NCBI GenBank assembly: GCA_944387015.1
Contig: CALXDH010000025.1
Coordinates: 1-34,894 of the forward strand
Source: an uncultured Oscillospiraceae bacterium
GTDB lineage: Bacteria; Bacillota; Clostridia; Oscillospirales; Oscillospiraceae
Length of the DNA: 34,894 nucleotides
Direction: 5' to 3'
Under the pieces are notes generated by a model. The model was not told the DNA's origin. It ran no database searches and saw only the letters and a list, made by a program, of their open reading frames with translations. Shown here piece after piece: positions 1 through 7,264 of the stretch. Position 1 is the first letter of the stretch. Every line of letters begins with the position of its first letter. The position numbers and the translations under genes are program-made.

Positions 1-96
1 ATCTTCGAGATCGCCGACTACGGCATCTGCGGCGACCTGTTCAAGGTCACTCCCATGCTGATCGAGGCCATCAAGGCCGCGAAGGCTGCGAAGTAA
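1..96 (+). CDS. etfA: Electron transfer flavoprotein alpha subunit, C-terminal end (partial)
   Basis: Only the last 31 codons and the stop are in the window. The peptide reads IFEIADYGICGDLFKVTPML and ends in an Ala/Lys-rich tail. This matches the conserved C-terminus of EtfA, where an ADYGIVGDLFxVVPxL stretch closes the FAD-binding domain. EtfA with EtfB carries electrons between acyl-CoA dehydrogenases and other carriers, and in anaerobic Clostridia often takes part in flavin-based electron bifurcation. The rest of the gene lies to the left. A hairpin terminator follows 24 bases after the stop, so this is the end of a transcription unit. The assignment rests on a short match. Confidence 0.75.
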   Translation: MFEIADYGICGDLFKVTPMLIEAIKAAKAAK

Positions 97-120
97 GAAA
101 CGCATATTGCGTAAAGAAAT

Positions 121-150
121 GCCCCGTCCGGATTTCCGGACGGGGCGTTT
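121..150 (+). terminator. Rho-independent terminator after etfA
   Basis: A perfect 12-bp stem (GCCCCGTCCGGA pairing with TCCGGACGGGGC) with a two-base nominal loop is followed by GTTTTG. It sits just past the etfA stop. Confidence 0.85.
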
Positions 151-237
151 TGCAGCAAAATGATAGAAGGGCGGCCACGGAGAAAGAACAGGCTGCAGCA
201 GCCGACAGGGGCGCACAGCAGTGGCTATGAAAAAATG

Positions 238-266
238 GGGACAGATGAAAAAGTCTGTGCTACAAT
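238..266 (+). promoter_or_regulatory. Candidate sigma-A promoter for the DJ-1/PfpI gene
   Basis: A -10 hexamer TACAAT (261-266) lies 17 bases after GGGACA (238-243), which matches four of six -35 positions. The gene starts about 35 bases downstream of the expected start point, after a GGAAGG ribosome binding site. Confidence 0.5.
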
Positions 267-306
267 AGAGCCGTAAAGAATCTGAAAACGGAAGGATGGT
301 CCCGAT

Positions 307-858
307 ATGGCAAAGGTCTATGCAATGATCGCAAACGGAACGGAAGAGGTAGAGTGCCTGGCGGTGGTGGATCTCCTCCGGCGCAGCGGGGTGGAGACCG
401 TACTGGTGTCTGTGGAGGAAAGCTGCGAGGTCACCAGCTCTCATAAAGTTCGGATCACCGCCGATACCACGCTGGCACAGACGGACCTCTCCGACGGAGA
501 TGTGATCTTCCTGCCGGGCGGCATGCCCGGAGCGGAGCGCCTCTCCGCCTGTGAGCCGCTGGTGGAGGCGCTGGAGCAGGCGGACCGGGAGGGACGCCGG
601 ATCGCGGCCATCTGCGCGGCCCCAGGCGTGGTCCTGGGACGCCACAGCCTGCTGAAGGGGAGAACAGCTACCTGCTTCCCGGGCTTCGAAAAAGAGTTTC
701 AGGATGGCTGCTATACCCATCAGGGAGTGGTGACGGACGGCAATCTCACCACGGCCCGGGGGCTGGGGTTTGCCGTGGATCTGGGGCTTACGCTGGTGGA
801 GCTCCTGCTGGGCAGCGAGGCAGCAGAGGATACCCGCCGGCGCATTCAGTATACCTGA
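307..858 (+). CDS. DJ-1/PfpI family protein
   Basis: 183 residues, the usual length for a single-domain DJ-1/ThiJ/YajL protein. The start has the family's V-x-x-x-x-x-x-G-x-EE pattern (GTEEVE, with E14 the likely acidic partner). The nucleophile-elbow motif AAICAAPG places the reactive cysteine at C103. LPGGMPGAERL and the late THQGVVTDGNLTTARG segment are also typical. Members act as glyoxalases, deglycases, chaperones or redox sensors, so the substrate cannot be read from sequence. The gene stands alone, with its own promoter-like sequence and a terminator on each side, and is convergent with the SDR gene to its right. It is cytoplasmic, with no signal peptide. Confidence 0.9.
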   Translation: MAKVYAMIANGTEEVECLAVVDLLRRSGVETVLVSVEESCEVTSSHKVRITADTTLAQTDLSDGDVIFLPGGMPGAERLSACEPLVEALEQADREGRRIAAICAAPGVVLGRHSLLKGRTATCFPGFEKEFQDGCYTHQGVVTDGNLTTARGLGFAVDLGLTLVELLLGSEAAEDTRRRIQYT

Positions 859-877
859 AATACCCGAAAACAGCAGA

Positions 878-916
878 AACCGGCTGACGGCAATCCATGC
901 CGTCGGCCGGTTTTTT
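878..916 (+). terminator. Terminator between the DJ-1 gene and the convergent SDR gene
   Basis: A hairpin of the form CCGGCTGACGGC / GCCGTCGGCCGG with a seven-base loop is followed by TTTTTT. It closes the DJ-1 unit. Confidence 0.85.
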
Positions 917-924
917 GAGAGGGA

Positions 925-1677
925 TCACTGCATGAAAAGACCGCCGTTGACATTGAGGCAGCAGCCGGTCATGTAACGGGACATATCGGAGGCCAGGAAG
1001 AGCACCACATCCGCGATGTCATCTGCCTCTCCCAGCCGGCGCATGGGGATGGCCATGGGGTCCCAGTCGCTGCCGAAGACCTTTTCCATAGCGGTTTTGA
1101 TGTTGCCGGGGGCGATGCTGTTGCAGGTGACGCCGTAGGCGGCGCCCTGCTTGGCCACAGAGCGGGTCAGAGTCAGCATGGCGCCCTTGGTGGTGGCATA
1201 ATCCACGCCGGAGGTCAGGCCGCCCACATGGCCCGCAACAGAGGCCATATTGATGATCCGGCCGTAGCCCTTGGCCTTCATGATGCGCAGTGCCCGCTGG
1301 CAGAACAGGAAGGGACCGGTGATGTTGATACCGTAAGTGAATTCCCAGTGCTTGAGCGTCATCTCATCAAAGGGGATCTTATTGGTCACACCGGCGTTGT
1401 TGACCAGAATATCCAGCGTGCCGAACTCCTGCTCCAGAACTTCAAAGCAATGGTCCACATCCGCTTCCTTGGAGACGTCCGTTTTGACCGCCACGCATTT
1501 GCACGCCGGATAGGCAGCCATGATCTTGTCGCAGACGTTCTGGGCATCTTCCAGGTTCAGATCCGCAACCAGAATGCCGGCAGCGCCCTCCTGGGCGAAT
1601 TTCCAGCAGTCCGCCGCACCCATTCCCGCACCGCCGCCGGTGACGAGAGCAATTTTCCCGGATACAAGCTTTTCCAT
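925..1677 (-). CDS. SDR family oxidoreductase, last gene of the TRAP operon
   Basis: 250 residues, a classical short-chain dehydrogenase. The Rossmann glycine motif TGGGAGMG is near residues 14-21. An acidic residue ends beta-strand 2 (VADLN), which favours NAD over NADP. NNAG follows, then the catalytic serine in NMASVAG and the Tyr/Lys pair in YATTK. SDRs of this kind oxidise a sugar, polyol or hydroxy-acid alcohol to a ketone. ATG start, with GAGAGGA nine bases upstream. The gene follows dctM but is separated from it by 96 bases holding a terminator-like hairpin, so it is probably expressed below the transporter level. The substrate is unknown; the operon suggests the compound carried by the TRAP system. 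Confidence 0.9.
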   Translation of the reverse strand: MEKLVSGKIALVTGGGAGMGAADCWKFAQEGAAGILVADLNLEDAQNVCDKIMAAYPACKCVAVKTDVSKEADVDHCFEVLEQEFGTLDILVNNAGVTNKIPFDEMTLKHWEFTYGINITGPFLFCQRALRIMKAKGYGRIINMASVAGHVGGLTSGVDYATTKGAMLTLTRSVAKQGAAYGVTCNSIAPGNIKTAMEKVFGSDWDPMAIPMRRLGEADDIADVVLFLASDMSRYMTGCCLNVNGGLFMQ

Positions 1678-1697
1678 GTGTAGTAATCCTCTCTTTC

Positions 1698-1748
1698 AAA
1701 AATAAAAGGCCGGTGCGGGAATGTCCTTTCGGAAATCCCCGCACCGGC
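1698..1748 (-). terminator. Internal terminator or attenuator between dctM and the distal SDR
   Basis: On the minus strand an 11-bp stem (GCCGGTGCGGG / CCCGCACCGGC) with an 18-base loop is followed by CTTTTATTTTT. The form is that of an intrinsic terminator, yet a same-strand gene starts only about 20 bases beyond the tail. Partial read-through would lower the last gene's expression. Confidence 0.75.
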
Positions 1749-1773
1749 TCTTTTCAGAAACAAACTGGATTCA

Positions 1774-3060
1774 TCAATAGCCCAGCAGAGCAGGCAGGAA
1801 CGTGGACAGAGGCTCGATGTAGGTGATGAGCAGCAAGTCGAGGATCATCACGCCCAGGATGGGAAGGATACCTTTGCAGATCTCTTCCAGCTTGGCGTTT
1901 GCCACGTTGCAGGACACGAACAGGTTCACGCCCAGAGGAGGCGTCACGAAGCCGATGGCCAGGTTCACGACCATGACGATACCGAAATGCACGGGGTTGA
2001 TGCCCATGGATTCCACGATCGGCAGGAAGATGGGAGCCAGGATGATGATGGCGGCATTGGTCTCCATGAAGCAGCCGACGATCAGCAGCAGGATGTTGAT
2101 GAGGATCAGCAGCATGATGGGACCCTTGGCCACAGACTCGAAGAAGTCGGCGATCATGGTGGGGATGCGCTCCAGAGTCAGGATCCGGCCGAAGGTGGTG
2201 GCGGTGCCCAGAATGACCATGATGGTAGCGGTGGTCAGAGCAGCACTGCCGAAAATGCGGTAGAGATCCTTGGCCTTCAGGTCACGATAGACGAACAGAC
2301 CGACGATCAGGCCATAGGCCACGGCCACGGCAGCGGCCTCGGTGGGGGTGAAGATACCGCCGTAGATACCGCCCAGGATGATGACGGGCACCAGCAGAGC
2401 CCAGATGCCGTCCACCAGGGAGCGGCCCACGTTGCCCCAGGAGAAGGGAGCGGCCTCAGCGTTGATGTACTTGTGCTTTTTGCTGTACAGGCTGCTGTAC
2501 ACGCACAGGGAAATACCGATCAGGATGCCGGGGATCACGCCGCCCATGAACATGGCGCCGACGGAAACGCCGGTGGCCACGCAGTACATGACCATGGGGA
2601 TGGAGGGCGGGATGATGACGCCGATGGAACCGGCGGCGGCGGAGATGGCGCCGGCGAAGGGCTTGTCATAGCCCTGCTTGAGCATGCTGGGGATGGTCAG
2701 ACCGCCGATAGCAGCCACGGTAGCCGGGCCGGAACCGGAGATGGCGGCGAAGAACATGCACGCCACCACGGTGACCAGTGCCAGGCCGCCGTACTTACGG
2801 CCCAGGAAGGCGTCCGCGATGTTGAGCAGACGGCGGGAGATGCCGCCGGTGGCCATCAGCTCACCGGCCAGCACGAAGAAGGGAACTGCCATCAGGGAGA
2901 AGGAGTCGGCACCGGTGACCAGACCCTGAGCCAGGTAAGTGGGCTGAACCACGCCGCTGGCGAAGATCGTAATCAGGCTGGACATACCAAGGGAGATACC
3001 GATGGGCACCCGCAGAATCAAAAGAAGCGCAAAACTTCCGAACAAAAGAGCAACTACCAT
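1774..3060 (-). CDS. dctM: TRAP transporter large membrane subunit (DctM family)
   Basis: 428 residues, the normal length for the 12-helix DctM subunit. It is hydrophobic throughout, with typical segments FFVLAGELMATGGISRRL near the start, SGSGPATVAAIGG, and the conserved GVIIPPSIPMVMY. The second half ends with NLAIGFVTPPLGVNLFVSC, another family hallmark. DctM forms the transport channel and works with DctQ and the periplasmic-type binding protein DctP, using a sodium gradient rather than ATP. It starts 17 bases after dctQ ends, so the two are co-translated. The substrate class cannot be decided from this subunit. Confidence 0.95.
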   Translation of the reverse strand: MVVALLFGSFALLLILRVPIGISLGMSSLITIFASGVVQPTYLAQGLVTGADSFSLMAVPFFVLAGELMATGGISRRLLNIADAFLGRKYGGLALVTVVACMFFAAISGSGPATVAAIGGLTIPSMLKQGYDKPFAGAISAAAGSIGVIIPPSIPMVMYCVATGVSVGAMFMGGVIPGILIGISLCVYSSLYSKKHKYINAEAAPFSWGNVGRSLVDGIWALLVPVIILGGIYGGIFTPTEAAAVAVAYGLIVGLFVYRDLKAKDLYRIFGSAALTTATIMVILGTATTFGRILTLERIPTMIADFFESVAKGPIMLLILINILLLIVGCFMETNAAIIILAPIFLPIVESMGINPVHFGIVMVVNLAIGFVTPPLGVNLFVSCNVANAKLEEICKGILPILGVMILDLLLITYIEPLSTFLPALLGY

Positions 3061-3077
3061 TTTTCTTTACGCTCCTT

Positions 3078-3557
3078 TCATTCCCACTCGGGGGCCTTGA
3101 TGGCCTCGATGACTTTCTGGACCAAACGGATCGCAGTGAGCACGAAGCCAACCACAGGCGCCGCATACACGTACTGCATGGGAACGCCCATAGCGGGGGA
3201 AACCTGGCCGCTACTGATCTGCATGCCCACCACCAGAATGCCGTAGTACACCATGGCAACGGCGAAGAGCAGGAACAGCAGATAGCCGACGATGGCGTAG
3301 TAGCGCTTGATGCTCTTGGGAGCAAAGCTGTAAACCGCGTCCACGCAGATGTGCTTGTCCAGTTTGACACCATAGCTGATGCCGATGTAGATCATCCAGA
3401 TAAAGAGATAACGCGCCAGCTCCTCAGACCAGGAAAGGGAGCTGTTCAGAACATACCGGCAAAAGACCTGAGCCACAATCACGGCGCTCATCAGCGCCAG
3501 GGCGATTACGCAAAGCATCTTTTCGATGTTCTCGTCCAAAAAACGAAGGGCCTTCAT
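3078..3557 (-). CDS. dctQ: TRAP transporter small membrane subunit (DctQ family)
   Basis: 159 residues with four predicted membrane helices. Helix 1 lies around residues 12-32, and the signature W-[S/T]-EE-x-x-RY-x-F-x-W is seen as SWSEELARYLFIWMIYIG. DctQ packs against DctM and is needed for its function. It lies between dctP and dctM. The 119-base gap before it (toward dctP) holds a strong stem-loop, which probably lets dctP mRNA accumulate above the membrane subunits. Confidence 0.93.
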   Translation of the reverse strand: MKALRFLDENIEKMLCVIALALMSAVIVAQVFCRYVLNSSLSWSEELARYLFIWMIYIGISYGVKLDKHICVDAVYSFAPKSIKRYYAIVGYLLFLLFAVAMVYYGILVVGMQISSGQVSPAMGVPMQYVYAAPVVGFVLTAIRLVQKVIEAIKAPEWE

Positions 3558-3611
3558 TCTCTATGCTGACCACCTTTCTTTAACACGAATTTTACAAAGT
3601 CTGATTCTACA

Positions 3612-3642
3612 ACGAGACTGCCGGGTCAGCCGGCAGTCTCGT
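3612..3642 (-). other. Intercistronic stem-loop between dctP and dctQ
   Basis: A perfect 13-bp inverted repeat (ACGAGACTGCCGG / CCGGCAGTCTCGT) with a five-base loop. No T-run follows on the minus strand, so it is more likely a 3' stabilising hairpin for dctP mRNA, as seen after many binding-protein genes, than a full terminator. Confidence 0.7.
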
Positions 3643-3676
3643 CGCAAAACTTACACCGCTGTGATCAGTGCAGAAC

Positions 3677-4738
3677 TCAGGCAACAGATTCGGGATCGAA
3701 GCCGGCAGCGGCCCACAGATCCTGCGCATAGGTGCCGCCAGCCTTCTCGATGACCAGGTCATAGATACCAGCATCCTTGCAGGCGGTGACCATCTCGTTG
3801 TGCAGCTCGTCGGAGACCTCATAAGTCTGGCTCTTGCCGGACTCGTTGATGGCGTCGAAGCAGGCCTGCTCGTTGGCCTCGCAGATCTCGCGGCAATAGG
3901 CAACAGCTTCATCCATGCACTCCTGGATCAGGGTCTGGGTCTGCTCGTTCAGGCTGTTCCAGGTATCCAGGTTCATGTAGATGATGTAAGGAGTGTAGAT
4001 GTGGTTGGTCAGATAGACGTGATCCTGCACCTCATAGAACTTGGTGTTGTAGATCAGCTCAGCGGGGTTCTCCTGAGCGTCAAACGCCTTCTGCTGCAGA
4101 GCGGAATACAGCTCGCCGAAAGCCAGGGGGCTGGGGTTGGCACCCAGAGCTTCCCAGATCGCCAGATGGACCTCGTTCTCCATGACGCGGATCTTCAGAC
4201 CCTTCAGGTCGGCCAGGGAGTTGATCTCCTTGTTGGTGGTCAGCTGACGGAAGCCGTTCTCGAAGTAGCCAAGGCCCTTCAGACCGGCGCTCTCCAGGGA
4301 GTCCAGCAGAGCCTGGCCAGCCTCGCTGTCCAGAGCGGCGTACACGGTCTCACGGTCGGAGAACAGGAAGGGAGTCTCGAAAGCGTTCATCGCGGGAACG
4401 AAGGGAGCGATGTTAGCAGTGGAGGGGCCGCCCATGGTGACGTTGCCCTGGGTCGCAGCCTCGGTGTACTCACGGTCGCCGCCCAGCTGCTGGTTGGGAT
4501 ACAGGTCCACGGTGACGGCACCGCCGGAACGCTCTTCCACCAGTTCCTTGAACTTCAGGAAGCTCTCATTTTCAGAGGTGTTTTCCGCAGCGCCGTGAGC
4601 TGCAATGATGTTGAGGGTGTTGTAGCCTTCGCTGTTGCCGTCTCCGCTGCCAGTATCGGTGGTTTCGGAGCTGCCGCAGCCAGCCAGCATGGAAGCCATC
4701 ATCAGGGCTGCCATGACCAGTGCAAGATGCTTCTTCAT
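3677..4738 (-). CDS. dctP: TRAP transporter solute-binding lipoprotein (DctP family)
   Basis: 353 residues. It begins with a lipoprotein signal: a Lys-positive N-terminus, a hydrophobic core, and LAGC with C21 as the lipidated cysteine, followed by a Ser/Thr/Gly linker. The mature part has DctP landmarks. LKGLKIRVMEN carries the conserved arginine that salt-bridges a substrate carboxylate, and FDAQENP matches the family's (V/A)DGQENP motif. Retention of this arginine suggests an acidic substrate such as a sugar acid or hydroxy acid, but this is inference. AGGAGG lies seven bases before the ATG. It should be anchored to the outer face of the membrane and deliver ligand to DctQM. Confidence 0.94.
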   Translation of the reverse strand: MKKHLALVMAALMMASMLAGCGSSETTDTGSGDGNSEGYNTLNIIAAHGAAENTSENESFLKFKELVEERSGGAVTVDLYPNQQLGGDREYTEAATQGNVTMGGPSTANIAPFVPAMNAFETPFLFSDRETVYAALDSEAGQALLDSLESAGLKGLGYFENGFRQLTTNKEINSLADLKGLKIRVMENEVHLAIWEALGANPSPLAFGELYSALQQKAFDAQENPAELIYNTKFYEVQDHVYLTNHIYTPYIIYMNLDTWNSLNEQTQTLIQECMDEAVAYCREICEANEQACFDAINESGKSQTYEVSDELHNEMVTACKDAGIYDLVIEKAGGTYAQDLWAAAGFDPESVA

Positions 4739-4833
4739 TTTTTCGTCCTCCTAAAATAGTGTTGGTTACAAACAGAAACTCTGTTTGGAAAACCCTTGAT
4801 TTGGTGTGTCCCTCCGGACACGGGAAAAGAGGC

Positions 4834-5886
4834 TCAGATCCAACGGCTGGTTTTCTTGCTGGACATGTAGGTCTCCAGCGGGGACCAGCCAGTCTCCATA
4901 AACTGGCTGAGCAGTTTCTGGGTAACGCCGTAAGTAATGAACTCAGAGGGCTTCATGCCATCCGGTTCGTAGGCCCGGACAAACTCCGGGATCCGCTGAA
5001 GCTGCGAGAGCGTCTCTGCCGGAATAGGCTCGGCGATCTTCTCCACCTGGGGAGGATCGGCCTCCAGGATCATATCCTGGACCCGGGTGTTGATGGTGTA
5101 GAGCAGCCGGCCGCCGGCCATTTCCGTAAGGTGGTAAGCGCCCCGCAGTCCGGCGGGCATGATGATGGCGTCGGACTTCATCTCCTGGAGAATGTGGTAA
5201 GACCGTTTGGCCACAGCCAGACCGGCCATGGTGATCACGGACTCGTCCAGACCCAGCTTCATATCCTGAGCCACGTCCCGCAGGTAGTCATCCAGACGGC
5301 CCACCTGCTGCACCACGATGCAAAGAGGCGGCTTGACGCCGTTGGCAATGGCCTTTTCCTTGCCGCGGGCATAGGCTTCGGCCACAGCAATGGCCTGTGC
5401 CACGGAGACATTGATGGTGGCGCAGATGGGGATTCCCTCTTCCGCCAGGTGCTCGATGACCTCGATACCGGCAGCAGTGGCGGGCAGCTTCACGGCGATA
5501 TTAGGTGCCCAGGAGTGGACCCGCCGGGCCTGTGCCAGCATGCCCTCGGCATCGCCGGCCCGACCCGGGTTCAGCTGACCCAGAGCATAGCCGTCAGCAC
5601 CGTTGGTCTTTTCGTAAATGTCCCGAACCTTGTCGGCGGCGTAGGTAGCCACCAGCTTCAAAAGCGCTTCTGCGTGAGCTTCCAGGGTAGGGAAATCATC
5701 GCCCAGTGCCAGGACCTTGGGATTCCAGAAGTCCGGCTGAGACTGGAAGGAGCGGAAGGTGAGGACCGGGTTGGTGGTAACACCGGTGGCGCCCCGCTTC
5801 AATGCCAGCTCGATCTCATCGGGATTTCCGGAATCGTGCCACCATCTGGTGGGTGTGCACTGGTTGATCCATTCCAAATAATTCAT
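4834..5886 (-). CDS. Transaldolase-family enzyme of unknown specificity
   Basis: 350 residues from the ATG at 5886. A TTG at 5901 and an ATG at 5892 are also in frame, but GCGAGGG six bases before 5886 favours that start. The family motif GVTTNP (TTNP at 37-40), an early Asp in WWHDSG (D18) and the Schiff-base lysine in IAVKLPAT (K133) are all present, so it should be catalytic. By hand alignment, the position of transaldolase Glu96 is Gln (GQLNP, Q104), as in fructose-6-phosphate aldolase. The position that is Phe in transaldolase and Tyr in that aldolase is Val (V160). It therefore may be an aldolase rather than a pentose-phosphate transaldolase. It lies between the first SDR and the TRAP genes, which points to cleavage of the imported compound after oxidation. 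Confidence 0.8.
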   Translation of the reverse strand: MNYLEWINQCTPTRWWHDSGNPDEIELALKRGATGVTTNPVLTFRSFQSQPDFWNPKVLALGDDFPTLEAHAEALLKLVATYAADKVRDIYEKTNGADGYALGQLNPGRAGDAEGMLAQARRVHSWAPNIAVKLPATAAGIEVIEHLAEEGIPICATINVSVAQAIAVAEAYARGKEKAIANGVKPPLCIVVQQVGRLDDYLRDVAQDMKLGLDESVITMAGLAVAKRSYHILQEMKSDAIIMPAGLRGAYHLTEMAGGRLLYTINTRVQDMILEADPPQVEKIAEPIPAETLSQLQRIPEFVRAYEPDGMKPSEFITYGVTQKLLSQFMETGWSPLETYMSSKKTSRWI

Positions 5887-5935
5887 GTTCATCCCTCGCA
5901 ATCACAATTTAAAGGGTCAGACATTCTGTCGGCGA

Positions 5936-6670
5936 TCAGCCCATGTACATGCCGCCGTTGACATCCATCAGCAAACCGGTGATAAATGCCGCGTCGTCGC
6001 TGGCCAGGAAGGCAACCGCCGCTGCCATATCCTCAGGCTTGCCCAGGCGGCCCAGCGGGATGCGAGTGAGCAGCCGCTCCATGGCCTCAGGGGTGAATGC
6101 CTTGGTGATGGGCGTTTCGGTAGTGCCGGGGCACACCGCATTGACATTGATCTTGAAGGGGCTCAGCTGGCGGGCAAGGCCCATGGTCAGGGCGATGATG
6201 CCGCCCTTGGAAGCGGAGTAGGCAAGGCCCGTTTCAAAGCCGCCCATCCGGCCAGCCAGAGAACTGATGTTGACGATCCGGGGATACTTGGATTCCTTCA
6301 GATAAGGAAGGCACTGCTGAACCATGAAGAATACGCTCTTCAGGTTGACCGCCATAACGGTGTCCCATTCCTTTTCGGTGGTATCAGGGATCGAGGAGTT
6401 ATGAAGGATACCGGCGTTGTTGACCAGGATGTCCACTCCGCCCAGCTTTTCGGCTGCCGCCTTGACGGCCCGGGAGATGTCTTCCGCGCTGGATACATCA
6501 CATTTCATACCGAAGCAGCCGGACAGCTGCGCCGCGGAAGCAGAGACTTTTTCCTCATTGATGTCCAGCATCGCGACTTTGCAACCTTCGTCGTTCAAAC
6601 GCTTGGCGATGGCAAAACCAAGGCCCTGAGCAGCTCCGGTCACGATAGCACATCTGTTTTCAAATCGCAA
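5936..6670 (-). CDS. SDR family oxidoreductase, first gene of the TRAP operon
   Basis: 244 residues, classical SDR fold: TGAAQGLG glycine motif, MLDIN with an Asp that favours NAD, LVNNAG, the catalytic serine in ISSLAG and YSASK for the Tyr/Lys pair. The C-terminus LMDVNGGMYMG is typical of FabG-like polyol and sugar dehydrogenases. The start codon is TTG. It is supported by a perfect AAGGAGG eight bases upstream (6679-6685) and by the fold beginning immediately after. It leads a minus-strand unit followed by the transaldolase-like gene 49 bases on. The likely role is the first oxidation of the imported substrate; the identity of that substrate is unknown. Confidence 0.9.
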   Translation of the reverse strand: MRFENRCAIVTGAAQGLGFAIAKRLNDEGCKVAMLDINEEKVSASAAQLSGCFGMKCDVSSAEDISRAVKAAAEKLGGVDILVNNAGILHNSSIPDTTEKEWDTVMAVNLKSVFFMVQQCLPYLKESKYPRIVNISSLAGRMGGFETGLAYSASKGGIIALTMGLARQLSPFKINVNAVCPGTTETPITKAFTPEAMERLLTRIPLGRLGKPEDMAAAVAFLASDDAAFITGLLMDVNGGMYMG

Positions 6671-6815
6671 TTTTGACGCCTCCTTGCAGAATCAAAGCAC
6701 CCGTTCGGGGGTACCGATTTAGCGGGAATGTACGATTATGAAATCTGGATGCTTGTAAGACAGGCTTCCTGATAGTCATCTCAAGGCACATAAATTCCCG
6801 CCCGACTACCAGAAG

Positions 6816-6843
6816 ATTACTCTTCCGGCGGACAATTTGTCAA
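6816..6843 (-). promoter_or_regulatory. Candidate promoter of the leftward SDR/TRAP operon
   Basis: On the minus strand TTGACA (plus 6838-6843) and AGTAAT (plus 6816-6821) are 16 bases apart, giving a leader of about 140 bases. The -35 is part of the palindrome GACAATTTGTC, a natural place for a repressor. A second possible -10, TATAAT, lies at plus 6932-6937 but has no good -35. Confidence 0.5.
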
Positions 6844-7158
6844 GGTATGTTCATGGTTTTCTCTTTTTCCAACAAGTTTGCCATGGGGATGTTGTGTAAT
6901 TTACATACGCCTTTTTGAGAAAATGCTGTGCATTATACCGATAAAATGTGAAGAAATTTTGAAGAAAACGCAATTTTGTACATAAAAATCCCGAAAAAAG
7001 CCGGCTTGTCCGGCAAAATAACAACACTTTCCGTCCCGAAAGCACTGTCCAGTTGGAGCATGTGTTCGCATTTTCCCCAAAGAGATGTCAAAAAAGAGAG
7101 GCGCTCAGGGAACGTTTTTCGACGCAATGACGGCGGAAATGTTTCCCGTTTTTGCGCA

Positions 7159-7188
7159 TTGACAATTTCGTCTGCAGGCTGGTATGAT
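7159..7188 (+). promoter_or_regulatory. Promoter of the dehydrogenase/SDR arm
   Basis: TTGACA (7159-7164) and TATGAT (7183-7188) are 18 bases apart. The start point near 7195 gives a 70-base leader ending in AAGGAGGA before the gene at 7265. Confidence 0.75.
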
Positions 7189-7264
7189 TAATTCAAGATT
7201 CCTGACACATTGCACAAAGTTGCGGTGCGCTGGCTGTTTCAAAATTGAAGGAGGAAAATGAATC

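Larger units (their letters stand above)
6671..7264. promoter_or_regulatory. Divergent regulatory region of the TRAP/dehydrogenase locus
   Basis: 594 bases without a convincing gene, and AT-richer than its flanks. It holds a promoter for each arm, described separately. Short palindromes could be operator sites: GACAATTTGTC (6831-6841, overlapping the leftward -35), GGAAATGTTTCC (7135-7146, just upstream of the rightward -35) and TTCAAAATTGAA (7238-7249, between the start point and the ribosome binding site). No regulator gene is next to it, so control must come from elsewhere. The operator calls are pattern-based only. Confidence 0.5.

Noticed and set aside
1987-3246. Long plus-strand open frame opposite dctM
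   Set aside because: It is the antisense of dctM, low in complexity (His/Gly/Asp/Gln-rich), with no ribosome binding site and no recognisable domain.
4834-5886. Sulfoquinovose transaldolase (SftT) pathway
   Set aside because: SftT is much shorter, and the isomerase, SQase and sulfolactaldehyde enzymes expected with it are absent.
6851-7191. Small open frames in the divergent control region
   Set aside because: No ribosome binding sites, AT-biased composition unlike the neighbours, and overlap with the promoters.
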